From Chiridota heheva (taxonomy: Eukaryota > Echinodermata > Holothuroidea > Apodida > Chiridotidae): a stretch of DNA of 64,000 nt. A model generated the notes under the pieces. That model was not told where the DNA came from. It searched no databases and saw only the letters and a list, made by a program, of their open reading frames with translations. Position numbers and translations under genes: made by a program. The stretch is from positions 980,001-1,044,000 of the forward strand of contig JAIGNY010002020.1 of NCBI GenBank assembly GCA_020152595.1, written 5' to 3'. Of this stretch, positions 33,501 to 45,500 are shown piece by piece (position 1 is the stretch's first letter; every line of letters begins with the position of its first letter).

Positions 33501-36500
33501 AAGGTCAGCTTCATTTTCAGAGAGCAATTGCTAGAATAACCAACAGTCAATCAAGTTTTTTGAAGAAATCACTATGTGGGGAGGATTAATTCAGTAGGAG
33601 AACTCTGCAAACTTAAATCTTTATAAACCATTTAGAGTATCATTACCTGACTGTATTTACTAACTTGGTCAAATTGTTTAAGAAGACGTGGATTTTTGAG
33701 AATCAAATTAGCTTTAGAAGTAAACTCTTGATGTGTCTTTGATTCTTGTGCAGGAGGTGGTCTCAGTCTTGGAAAGCCCGCTGCATCAACTGCTCCTGCT
33801 GCACAAACAACAGCTGCAGCTGCAACTACAGCCTCCAGTTTCCAGTTTTCTTTACCAAGTGCTACACCATCCACAGTCCTAACAGATGGGGCAAGTAAAG
33901 CTCCTTCAACTGGACTTAATTTTGGAGCAGCAGCTACCACAGCTTCAGCGGCAGCACCTGGTAAATCTAATTTCATTTCATATTTTGAAGGGATTTTCCT
34001 TTAAGGTACATTCACTCTGATATTTGAGGTATTTTTGAAAAAGGTAGAAGCCGGAACTGGCGAAATAAGATGGTTCTCAAGTCATCTTGGAAATGAGATT
34101 TTAAATGAATGTTTTGAATTTGCCCAAATATTGGTTTATTGATGCCTAATTGGAGGCAAAGAAACTTTCGTAGTGAGGTCAATTTAGTGGTTGAGGAGTC
34201 ATGCTCATATGCTGAAGGTACTGGGTTGGACTCGCATCGCGAGTGCTGCATTGTGTCCTTGAGCACGACACTTTACTCCACCTACTCCAGTTCATTCAGC
34301 TGTAAGCACTGCTGGGGACTTAGCCTGCAATGGACTGGCGTCATGTCCTAGGGGAGTCATAGGCTCCCATCCTCTTGCACCATGGAACCTGGAGGATAAG
34401 CACCAGCCCTATGGGCCTAATGACTGGGATGGATTTAATTATTGTATCTCAACCTCCAAAATAAATTGTGAAAGTAATAATGTGATAATCATTATGTATG
34501 CTTATTCAAAATCCTTAAAAACGTGTTCTCAGAGCTCATATTCCTTAGCTGAGATATCAGGTAGTTGATTATTAGTGGGCAATTTAATGATAATGTGAAA
34601 TTGAATGATAATGGGCAATTGCTTAATAATGTAAAAATGAATATTAATGTGAAATTGAATGATAATGGGAAATTGAATGATTATGGAAAATTAATTAGAT
34701 TAATAGATGATTGGAGTGTGATTGATAACGTTAGTTGATTGATTAAAGTGTTTGCCACTGAGAAATTGGGAAAGTGATCGATAAAATAAAATTGATTGAT
34801 AAAATAAAATTGATTATTAATGGAAAATTGATGAGTTATATTGGTAGTTGATTCATAATAGCCAATGAATTAAAGCAATTGATTTGAAGTTATAAATTCA
34901 GTTTTTAATCCCCTTGCCAACGAAGTTGGTGAAGAGCAGATATAGCATCTTTACCATTTGTCTGTTATAATTAAAGTGCTTTGGGGATGAATAGCAAAAA
35001 AATGAATTCCAGACTTAAATAGCATCAAAAAAGCAGAACAATAGAGCTGACACTTAATAGAATTTATAATTAAGTGTTTTGGGAATGAATAACAAAAAAA
35101 CAATAAGTCTTTGCTTGATTAGAGCACTTGCAAACATGATAGACTTTTATAATAATCTTTAAATTATTCTGCAATGAATTTTCATTCTGATTTGGTCGAT
35201 AGATCAGCCCTATCTGGTTTTTAAGGGGAAAGAAAGTTTAGCTCGTTTTCATTGGCAGTGTCAGATTTAAGCTAAGGGTCTGAGGAGGGGAGCTGTGGTG
35301 CAATGGAGTGATTGGAGGTTATAGTGAAGGTTGGAATGATTAGTTGGTTGAGTATAGTTGGCAGATGAGTGGATGGCAAAAGTTAGGTTGGAGTAGTAGG
35401 TGAATGGATGATGATAGGTGAATGGGGGATGGTGGGTGAATGGGGGGTGAATGGGGGATGGTAGATAAATGGGGGATGGCAGGTGAAGGATGGTAGGTGA
35501 ATGGGGCATGTTGCAAAATGGAAGATAGTAGGTGAATGGGGCATGTTGCAAAATGGAAGATAGTAGGTGAATGGGGGATGAATGGAGGATGGCAGGAAAA
35601 GTGGGATGGTAGGTGAATGGGGCATGTTGGGTTGATAGAAGTGAGGGGATGGATGTTAGAGGGAGAATGTTGGGTGGAAGATGGCAGAATGATTAGTAAA
35701 TGTAGAAATTGGGATGGAGGTCGGATGGCCACGAGGGACAGGATGGGCTGAAATGTGGGACAGGATGGGATGAAATGTGGGACAGGGTGGGATGGCATGG
35801 GGGACAGGGTGGCATGACATGTGGGACAGGATGGCATGAAATGGAATTTCATCTTGATTTCAGGTTAGATGGCATATGAGACAGGGTGGGATAGCATGTT
35901 CGATAAGATGGCATGGCCTGCAGGACAGGGTGGGATGGCATGTATGGCATGTGGTACAGGTAGGGATGTCATGTGGGACAGTGTGGCATGGTATATGGGA
36001 CAGGATGGCAAAGTATGTGGTGGGATGTCATTTTGATTGCAGGTGTGATGGCATATGTGTCATGTGGTGGAATGGCATGTGTATTTCATGTATGATTTCC
36101 TGTAGCGAGGCACAATTTGACATTAGTTGTTGTGGTGCCATTAAGCCTTCATCAAACAAACAAAACAAACCGGTAGCGAGGGATGTAGGATGGGATGGCA
36201 TATAGGTGGGATGGCAGGTGTGACAGAGGGTGGAAAGCATGTTATTAGCGGCGAGGGAATTTGTATCATTTGTGATGTCTGGCTAGGTGTTGTTGTGTGA
36301 GATATTACAGCATCTATGATTTATTTTGTTTGCCAGGAGGGTTTTCATTTGGTGCCAAACCTGCAGCCACCACCTCATCTAGCACTCCCCTGTTGGGAGG
36401 TCTGCTCAGCACAACGTCTGCATCGACCACTACGAAGCCCTCTGTTTCTTTCGGTAATTATGCCACATATTATTGCATTATGTGAGCCTCCTTCACTTTT

Positions 36501-39500
36501 TTGTGTAATAGGTTTACAGTTATCAATGTTTTGTGTAATAGGGTTACAGTTATCAATGTTTTGTGTAATAGGGTTACAGTTATCCATGTTTTGTGTAATA
36601 GGGTTACATTATCAATGCTTTGTGTAATAAGGTTACAGTTATCAGTGTTTTGTGTAATAGGGTTACAGTTATCAATGTTTGGGTAATAGGGTTACAGTTA
36701 TCAATGTTTTGTGTAATAGGGTTACAGTTATCAATGTTTGGGTAATAGGGTTACAGTTATCAATGTTTGGGTAATAGGGTTACATTATCAATGTTTTGTG
36801 TAATAAGGTTACAGTTTTCAGTGTTTTGTGTAATAGGGTTACACTTATCAATGTTTTGTGTATTAGGGTTACAGTTGTCAATGTTTAGGTAATAGGGTTA
36901 CATCATCAATGTTTTATGTATTAGGGTTACAGTTAACAATGTTTTGTGGAATATGGATACTGTTACATGTATCAAATTTTGTATAAGTAAAGATTTCATG
37001 TTAAAAAGAAATGACACAATTCCTGTGATATATTGTGAAGAGGAAAGACTTATTGTTTCCTGGCTATGTGTTTTACTCATAGAACAGGATATATAAAGAT
37101 TGCCGTGTTTCCAATGACGGCTGTGTTAGTGAGTGAAGCCAACATGTATTGATAAAAAGTCACCAAAATCAGAAGATTTTTTTAATTGACTCTAATGAAA
37201 ATAAATGATAAAATTCACTTCATTTAAGAAACTGCCTATTTAATTTTGTTCTGTTCCAAATATGTTATGTAATTCATGTCATTGGGAAAAACCCATGTCG
37301 TCTTAACACGAAAAGTTGAATTTTTGGTCTGTTTTATAACCTTAGGCAATGCAAAACAGCAAAATTGGACAGGCCTAGTGTTGAATTTTTTAATACAATG
37401 ACTTTTATTATTTGTTATTATTGGAGTCATTGGGGAAAACCTCAAGTTTGTTAACTTTTAGAAATACATGTTGGCTTCACTCACTGATTGATCTCAGCAT
37501 TTTCTGTATTTTAATTCTATGATGGGTTTACTTGAAGTATATCAAAAGTGTTTTTCAGAATTAAGCATATAGGAATATAGTTTTAGCACGATAACATTTA
37601 GCTTAATAAAAATTCATTTCTTTAATCCCTGTTTCTGTTTTCCATAGGGCCACTAGGCTTGACAACCACTGCTGCAAGGTAATTATTCATTTTTCTTAGC
37701 ACTGTTTTCAGGAAATATTGATTACTGGGGAAACTGCTTTTATTGTTTTTGCTAAGTGCAGAAAGGGGTGTGCATGCTGAATATTTTTTTGGATCCTCAC
37801 ATACTATTTTATATCCAGGTTTACATATTCAATAGCATTGATATTTTTTTTTGAATTCTCACATACTATTTTATATCCAGGTTTACATATTCCATAGCAT
37901 TTTGTAACTCAACATATCAGGTATAGCACCTGGTTATCTTAGGTCATATTAGGTCATCTTATCAGATATAAAGCAGTACAATTTGTTTATTTTTTAGAAC
38001 TATATATATGACTTGGGATTATATTAAAGTAAACCTAGACTTCACCAAAAAAATGTGGTGTATTGTAGTGACAACCAAAAGCAAAGCAATTGATGTATAT
38101 AATTTGTTTCTGCAAAGTACCATTGTAAAAAAGAGCAACCCATGTATTTCTTGACAATTTGGATCTTAAACTATAGTAGAAACTACACTAAGTTAACCCT
38201 TACTCTACCACGCGGCGATATTATCACCGTTTTGGGTGCCCCATCTTTGGCTCCACCTCCCGAGCGCATTTTCAAAAAAGTGCTGGTAGAGTAAGGGTTA
38301 ATCAACCTGCGACAAATGCGTTAACTCGAAAATATAGGCAGCATGGTCCCGGTGGGCGGCCCAGCGGGTCGCGGAAGGGGAACGGGCCCGACTTTGCTGC
38401 CTAGAAGACATAGGAGCCTTCAATAATCATGCCTTGATTAACCCATACTCTACCATGCGGCGATATTATCGCCGTTTTGGGTGCCCCATCTTTGGCCTCA
38501 CCTCCCAAGCGCATTTTCAAAAATGTGTTGGTAGAGTAAAAGTTAACCAAAATTTCACATCATCATGCAAGGTTACATCTGCTTGCAGTAAGATGAATTC
38601 TGTTTAGATAAACACCACCATCTCTTATGTAAATATAACTATGGATATGTTGACACCATCCAACATCGTAAAGTGCGATTGAAAAATTTGGAATAATGCA
38701 GTAGTAAAGAAAATCAGTTGTTTTGTGTAGGAGTTATTAAATCATAATATCCCGAATGTCAAAAGAAATTTGTACTTTCAAACTACAAAATTATGTGATG
38801 ATATAGGTAAAACAGTTTTCTTTTTTTACAAGTTTCATCACATATAATGCATTAACAAAGCAGACTCAGCTGCTTACAAGCACTTAACTTACCCCCTTCC
38901 TCAAGGCCATAAAAAAATCTAATATATATATAATGTACACTGTGGTACAGAACACATATACACTATGATACAGAACGTCTCTTGGCATGATTTCTCTAAA
39001 TCACCTTTACCCAATGTATCCATTCCTTCTCGTAGTATTAGTATTTCTTGCGTCAGATTTGTGATGACTGTTCTTCATAAACGTTGCAATGTTACTTGAA
39101 GAGAAACATGCATTCTTTGATTATGCAAACCACCATCAAAACGCAAGAAAATCACTTTGAGGAGAATTTGCACCAATTTCAAAAATAAACTGTCCTCACT
39201 TTTTGGCAGATTTCTTACTTAACTTAATAATACAAAATAATTGCTCTTCTTAAATGTTTTTTGTCTCTTCTACATGTGTTCGCAATGTTTTCTAAACAAG
39301 TTGGAACATGAAGCTGCAGTTTATCATTCAAGTACGGTAGCTAGTTTGACATTCATGTTTTTATATGAAGGTAATTATTGCATTACAGTAGTCAATCAGT
39401 TTTTAAATTATTTGTCCCTTTAGCTCTAGCAGTACAACATCTACCACTGCCTCACAGCCAGGTAGCACAATGTCCTATCGGCAACTGGAAGATTCCATTA

Positions 39501-42500
39501 ACAAGTGGACGATTGAGCTAGAGGAGCAAGAAAAGATATTCCTTCAACAGGCATCTCAAGTCAATAACTGGGATAAAGTTCTTATTCAAAATGGAGAGAA
39601 GGTGAGGTTGAAAGAAGTTTTTGAGATAAACAGCAGTGTGCAAGGGAAGAGGATATGAATGGCCAAGTTGTACCTAGATTTTTTTTTATTGTTTGTTTCT
39701 TCTAACTGCAAAGTTGGAGTCAACTCCCTCTTACACAGTCACTATTACAGAGAAGATGTAATTATCACCATATTCTTCTTGGTCATTCCTTTCTCACCCA
39801 CTTTTACCTCTTATCAGGCTCCCCCAAACCTTTCGGCCTCACCTGTAATACTAAACTTTTGATCAATCATATCCTCTAAGTCTGGACATTTCAATCTATT
39901 TTTAGATCTACCTTCTCCCTCTTCATCTCTATCTCAGATCTCTTTAAGAAAAATTCCTCCTTTACTTATTCCACTTAATTCTAATACTACTCATTTTCTT
40001 TTTTTAACCCTTACCTATCGCCTCTCCTTCTCTCTTCCCTCCTTACTCCTCTATTAAATTTTTCTTTTTCTTCTTCCTCTCTTTACGCCGGCACGATAAT
40101 TTTATAATATCCTCCTGGCACACATTTGACTCTGAATGTTGCAGTGCCATTAAACCACAACAAACAAACAACAAACAGTTTGTTTCTTTTAGAGTGGAAA
40201 GTGTGTAGACTTATTTTCCTTTCATATTTTCTGATGTACGACAAAGGCCAAAATAAAATGTATGTTAGTTTCCAAATTTATTTTTCCGAAATCTTGGATT
40301 GGTATGGAAAAATGTATTTCACTTTACTATTGAAAACTTTCCTGCTTATAGACTTCATGAGAGATAAATAAGTACAAAACATGTTATGTCACTTGGATTA
40401 CATATAATTCAATGTCAGCCATTCTACATTTAGGACAATATGAAGGAATATGTGATTTGTATTTGAGATCTGTAAAATTGACGTTTGATTAATTTAGGAC
40501 CCAATTTAAGAAAATAAAGATTGAATTTATGTTTTTATTCATTTATTTTTTAAATAGCAATTGTAGGAAATAAAGATACAATTCCTGTCTTCTGTTCTTG
40601 CAAATAGCAATACATTTTCTGCAGTGGATATCATTATTTGACAGACAGTTGGCAACCAGAAGCATATATTATATTTTGACATAATCAAACTTCCAAGAAT
40701 TTTATAATTTTGCAACACATATGCAACATTTGTGATGATGCAGCCCAATCTCTGTTCAGTACTCTTTGGACTGATTCTGTTCTTCAATTTCAGCAGTTAA
40801 TGTTGTCAAGAATGTCTGTCATAGCTAAAGATTGAGGGGGGTTTGGCCACGTTTTATGAAATGTCATATCCTTCCCTTCATAAAACAATTGGGGTACAGG
40901 TCCCTCTTCAACTTTCATCTTTGGAAGCAATGATCAGTTATATGACTTTGCAATTGTTGTTGCAGCAATTCTTCATACAAGCTTTTTTCTAATTGAATTT
41001 TAATTTTTTGAGGTAGTTTAAGCTGCTTGTTGTTTATCCAGAAAGTTGTTTTACAGTGATCATATCTTTTCTTGACTCCCTTGCATTGTTTGCACTTAAT
41101 GCGTCTAATTAAAGGTAAGAGATTCATCTGCCTGGTTCTCTAAATACTTTTAAACAAAAAGAGCAGTATGTAAGAACCAGGTATTCATCTACTTCTTGTC
41201 TTGGCAAATTTCTGGGTCCACATAAAAACAAGTCAAAGGTGACTTACATGTGCTTTCCCTAACATGTGCCTAAAAAGTGTAAAACAGTGTCATAGTTAGG
41301 TTCATATTATTCAGTGCAAGTCAGGAATAGTTAATGGAACTGAGGACCTTATTTGAATTGTTGTTCCAAATTTTTCCTAATGTCACTTTTGTAACAGATT
41401 ACAGGTTTACATAATGACCTTGTGAAGGTCAAAGCAGATCAGACAAGACTAGAGCATGAGTTGGATTATGTGGTGGCCCAGCAAAGGGAACTGGAGGACA
41501 TGCTGATACCCCTAGAGGAATCGGTGCGAACATCAGGATCTATGAACACCCAGCACACTGACTTGGAACGAGAAAGAACGTAAGACGTTTTAGATATTTA
41601 AATGGTGGAAGATAATCTGATATTATTCTGCCATTAATGTAGGTTGAACTTCCTAGGATTTGAATCCTAATTGAAAATAACCATATATTGACCATTATTT
41701 TCGGAGTGAAATATTAAGAAGAGAATGTTGATACGGGTTGTGGATTGTGTGAAAAAGACAGCTTTTGTTAATGAGTCCAACTTTGCACTTAACATATATT
41801 GACCGTTTTGATAATTCCTATGTAGTGTTATCCAAAACTACATACTGTTTTTCCATCTGCAATGAAAGAAAAAGATAAATTAATGGATGATGGGGAATTA
41901 AAGGAGGGTAATTTCTCCGGCACAAAACATACTTAACTGCTACCACAATAATTCAATAGTCTACAGCTCTCGACCTCACTAAAAAATGCTGGAAAAATTC
42001 TAACTCTGCGCCCTTTGGCCCTAAGACCCTCTTCCCTTCAGTAAATTTTCAGCGTTTGTAATGACCTCAAGTCTGGAAAATGTTCAGTTTTTTGTTATTG
42101 TGTTTTACACCGTTAAGCTTATTTTTGACAAGAATTAAGTGTGTTTGCACTCTTCCGGGAAGACTTCACCTTTGTGTATGTTTTTCCGCGTTCTTGAGTG
42201 TACTTCTGTGAGTTAGCAGAATCTTAAATTTTTACAGTGATTTCTTTGGAACTCATGTCCCCAGTTGGTTAGGCTCTAAAACGCTAGTGTTAGTTAACGT
42301 TAGGCCTAACGTTAGTCCTGCCTAACAGTTAGTATTACTCACTATTCTGTGCCTAGCTTAGTTCAACAGACTAGCTTAGCACTGTAGAAAAGGAAGAATT
42401 GTGTCCTCACATGTCGGCTTAACTTAACTTTTTTATGTACCTAGACGATGGCTGATTGTTGCAATAGACGCAGCCACCATTGTGGAACACACAAAAATCT

Positions 42501-45500
42501 CTCCTGTAAAATCATGTTTTGTCACGTGTTTATGACACAGGTTTTCTCTTGTTTCCTGTATGACACACATTGTCCTATTGGACACAGGAAAATCTGTAAA
42601 GTAGTATGGTTTCCATGTTTTGAGAGTAAAAGAGTGTCAATCACTGTTTTCTGTGGAATGAGTGTCAAATAGTGCAAATACCAGGAATTATCCTGGGTTT
42701 TCATGTGTGTTCATGCATGAAATTGGAACATTTGACACTGTTTTTTGTAAGGGTTTTAGAAGATGTTTTGAAGAATGGATGAACTTTGTAATAATAGCAT
42801 GTTCAAATTTTTATTTAATCTTTTTCTTAATTAAGGTAGGAACTTTGTTGTTAGTGCCACGATTATAGGGCTATCCTGGCATTTTGTTGTTAGTGCCACG
42901 ATCATAGGGCTATCCTGGCATTTTGTTGTTAGTGCCACGATTATAGGGCTATCCTGGCATTTTGTTGTTAATGCCACGACTATAGGGCTATTCTGGCATT
43001 TTGTTGTTGGTGCCACGATTATAGGGCTATTCTGGCATTTTGTTGTTGGTGCCACGATTATAGGGCTATCCTGGCATTTTGTTGTTGGTGCCACGATTAT
43101 AGGGCTATCCTGGCATTTTGTTGTTGGTGCCACGATTATAGGGCTATTCTGGCATTTTGTTGTTGGTGCCACGATTATAGGGCTATTCTGGCATTTTGTT
43201 GTTAGTGCCACGATTATAGGGCTATCCTGGCATTTTGTTGTTAGTGCCACGATTATAGGGCTATTCTGGCATTTTGTTGTTGGTGCCACGATTATAGGGC
43301 TATTCTGGCATTTTGTTGTTGGTGCCACGATTATAGGGCTATCCTGGCATTTTGTTGTTGGTGCCACGATTATAGGGCTATCCTGGCATTTTGTTGTTGG
43401 TGCCACGATTATAGGGCTATTCTGGCATTTTGTTGTTGGTGCCACGATTATAGGGCTATCCTGGCATTTTGTTGTTGGTGCCCACGATTATAGGGCTATC
43501 CTGGCATTTTGTTGTTGGTGCCCACGATTATAGGGCTATTCTGGCATTTTGTTGTTGGTGCCACGATTATAGGGCTATCCTGGCATTTTGTTGTTAGTGC
43601 CACGATTATAGGGCTATCCTGGCATTTTGTTGTTAGTGCCACGATTATAGGGCTATCCTGGCATTTTGTTGTTGGTGCCACGATTATAGGGCTATCCTGG
43701 CATTTTGTTGTTGGTGCCACGATTATAGGGCTATTCTGGCATTTTGTTGTTGGTGCCACGATTATAGGGCTATCCTGGCATTTTGTTGTTAGTGCCACGA
43801 TTATAGGGCTATCCTGGCATTTTGTTGTTGGTGCCATGATTATAGGGCTATTCTGGCATTTTGTTGTTGGTGCCACGATTATAGGGCTATTCTGGCATTT
43901 TGTTGTTGGTGCCACGATTATAGGGCTATTCTGGCATTTTGTTGTTAGTGCCACGATTGTAGGGCTATTCTGGCATTTTGTTGTTGGTGCCACGATTATA
44001 GGGCTATCCTGGCATTTTGTTGTTGGTGCCACGATTATAGGGCTATCCTGGCATTTTGTTGTTGGTGCCACGATTATAGGGCTATTCTGGCATTTTGTTG
44101 TTGGTGCCACGATTATAGGGCTATCCTGGCATTTTGTTGTTGGTGCCACGATTATAGGGCTATCCTGGCATTTTGTTGTTAGTGCCACGATTATAGGGCT
44201 ATTCTGGCATTTTGTTGTTGGTGCCACGATTATAGGGCTATCCTGGCATTTTGTTGTTGGTGCCACGATTATAGGGCTATCCTGGCATTTTGTTGTTGGT
44301 GCCACGATTATAGGGCTATCCTGGCATTTTGTTGCAGAGTTGAGTGCAGTATGTGGCTCTATCTGTTGATTTGCTTTTAATACAAGACTTTTTTGTATGA
44401 TAGTTGAACTGTTGATTGCTCACATAGTTCATTATTTGCAATGGGCTAAGCAATAGAGAGTAGTTTCTTTCTGATCTCAGTCCTACAGGTTGCGGTTGGA
44501 GTAATTCTCTTTTTCAGAGTTCGCTCCCCACCTCCTAGGAAGCTATGAATTTGTAGTCTATTGTATCATTGTGGTAGCAGGTAAGTATGTTGTGTGCCAG
44601 AGAATCATATTTCTCTACCGAAATACTTTTCTCCTAGCACTAATATACTTACCTGCTAGACTTGCTTCCACCTCCCCACTGAAGCTTACTGTTTCCATGG
44701 GAGCATTTTTTCTTTTGCCTTAATTTACTGGAGGGAATAGGGTCTAAATGCCAAAGGATACAGAGTTAGAATTTTTTCAATGGTTTTGAGTGAAGTTGAG
44801 AGCTGTAGCTTATTGTATTATTGTGGTAGCAGCTAGGTTAGAATGTTAGTGCTAGGAGAAGAGTATTTCAGTAGGGAAATGTGAATCACTGATATGGCTC
44901 TTTGTGTGGAATAGAGTGATAAAAGGTGTATGCCAGGTCCGTTTGAACAATGCATGAGTAAAAAATGTATTATCATCTTTTACATAAAATGGACATGGGT
45001 CTCAAAATATGGTCGGTTTTTCTCCAAATGTCAGGCTTAATTTATGTTTCAGTGAATGGGTGAAAACTAGGAAGTCTTATGTAGCTTAAGGCCCATATGA
45101 AGGTTGAATACCCTGGCAGCCCTCAAAATATGGTTTGTTCTGCTCTGAATGTCAGGCTTATTTTATGTTCCAATGAATGCGTGAAAACTAGGAAGTGATA
45201 TGTAGCTTAAGGCACATATGAAGGTTAAATACCTTGGCAGCCCTCAAAATATTGTAGGTTAATTCTGCTCTGAATGTTGGGCTTATTTTATGTTGTGATC
45301 AATGGGTGAAAACTAGGAAGTGCTATGTAGCTTAAGGCCCATATAACGGTTAGATACCTTGGTAGCCTGTCATTTTAACAGCAGATTAAAATCTTGTTTG
45401 TAAATAGGCATGATCTAGAGTTATATTTTCATCACAGTCAATGACAGTTGGGATTGATTCCTTGTGCACTTTATTAAGAATTATTTTTCAAGAAGCGACA

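Noticed and set aside
35267-35852. Pro/His-rich minus-strand ORFs
   Set aside because: Antisense of the G-rich tandem repeat inside a Nup62 intron; no homology.
36486-36960. Telomere-like GGGTTA words in the 30-bp array
   Set aside because: GGGTTAC occurs once per 30-bp unit and is not a TTAGGG array; it is an ordinary minisatellite.
42836-44336. CRISPR-like regular direct repeats (also the 17-, 30- and 49-bp arrays)
   Set aside because: There are no unique spacers between repeats, and the locus lies in introns of a eukaryotic gene.
42831-44369. ORFs of 204, 269 and 286 codons on both strands
   Set aside because: Artefact of the 39-bp intron minisatellite; the frames break where two units have an extra C.
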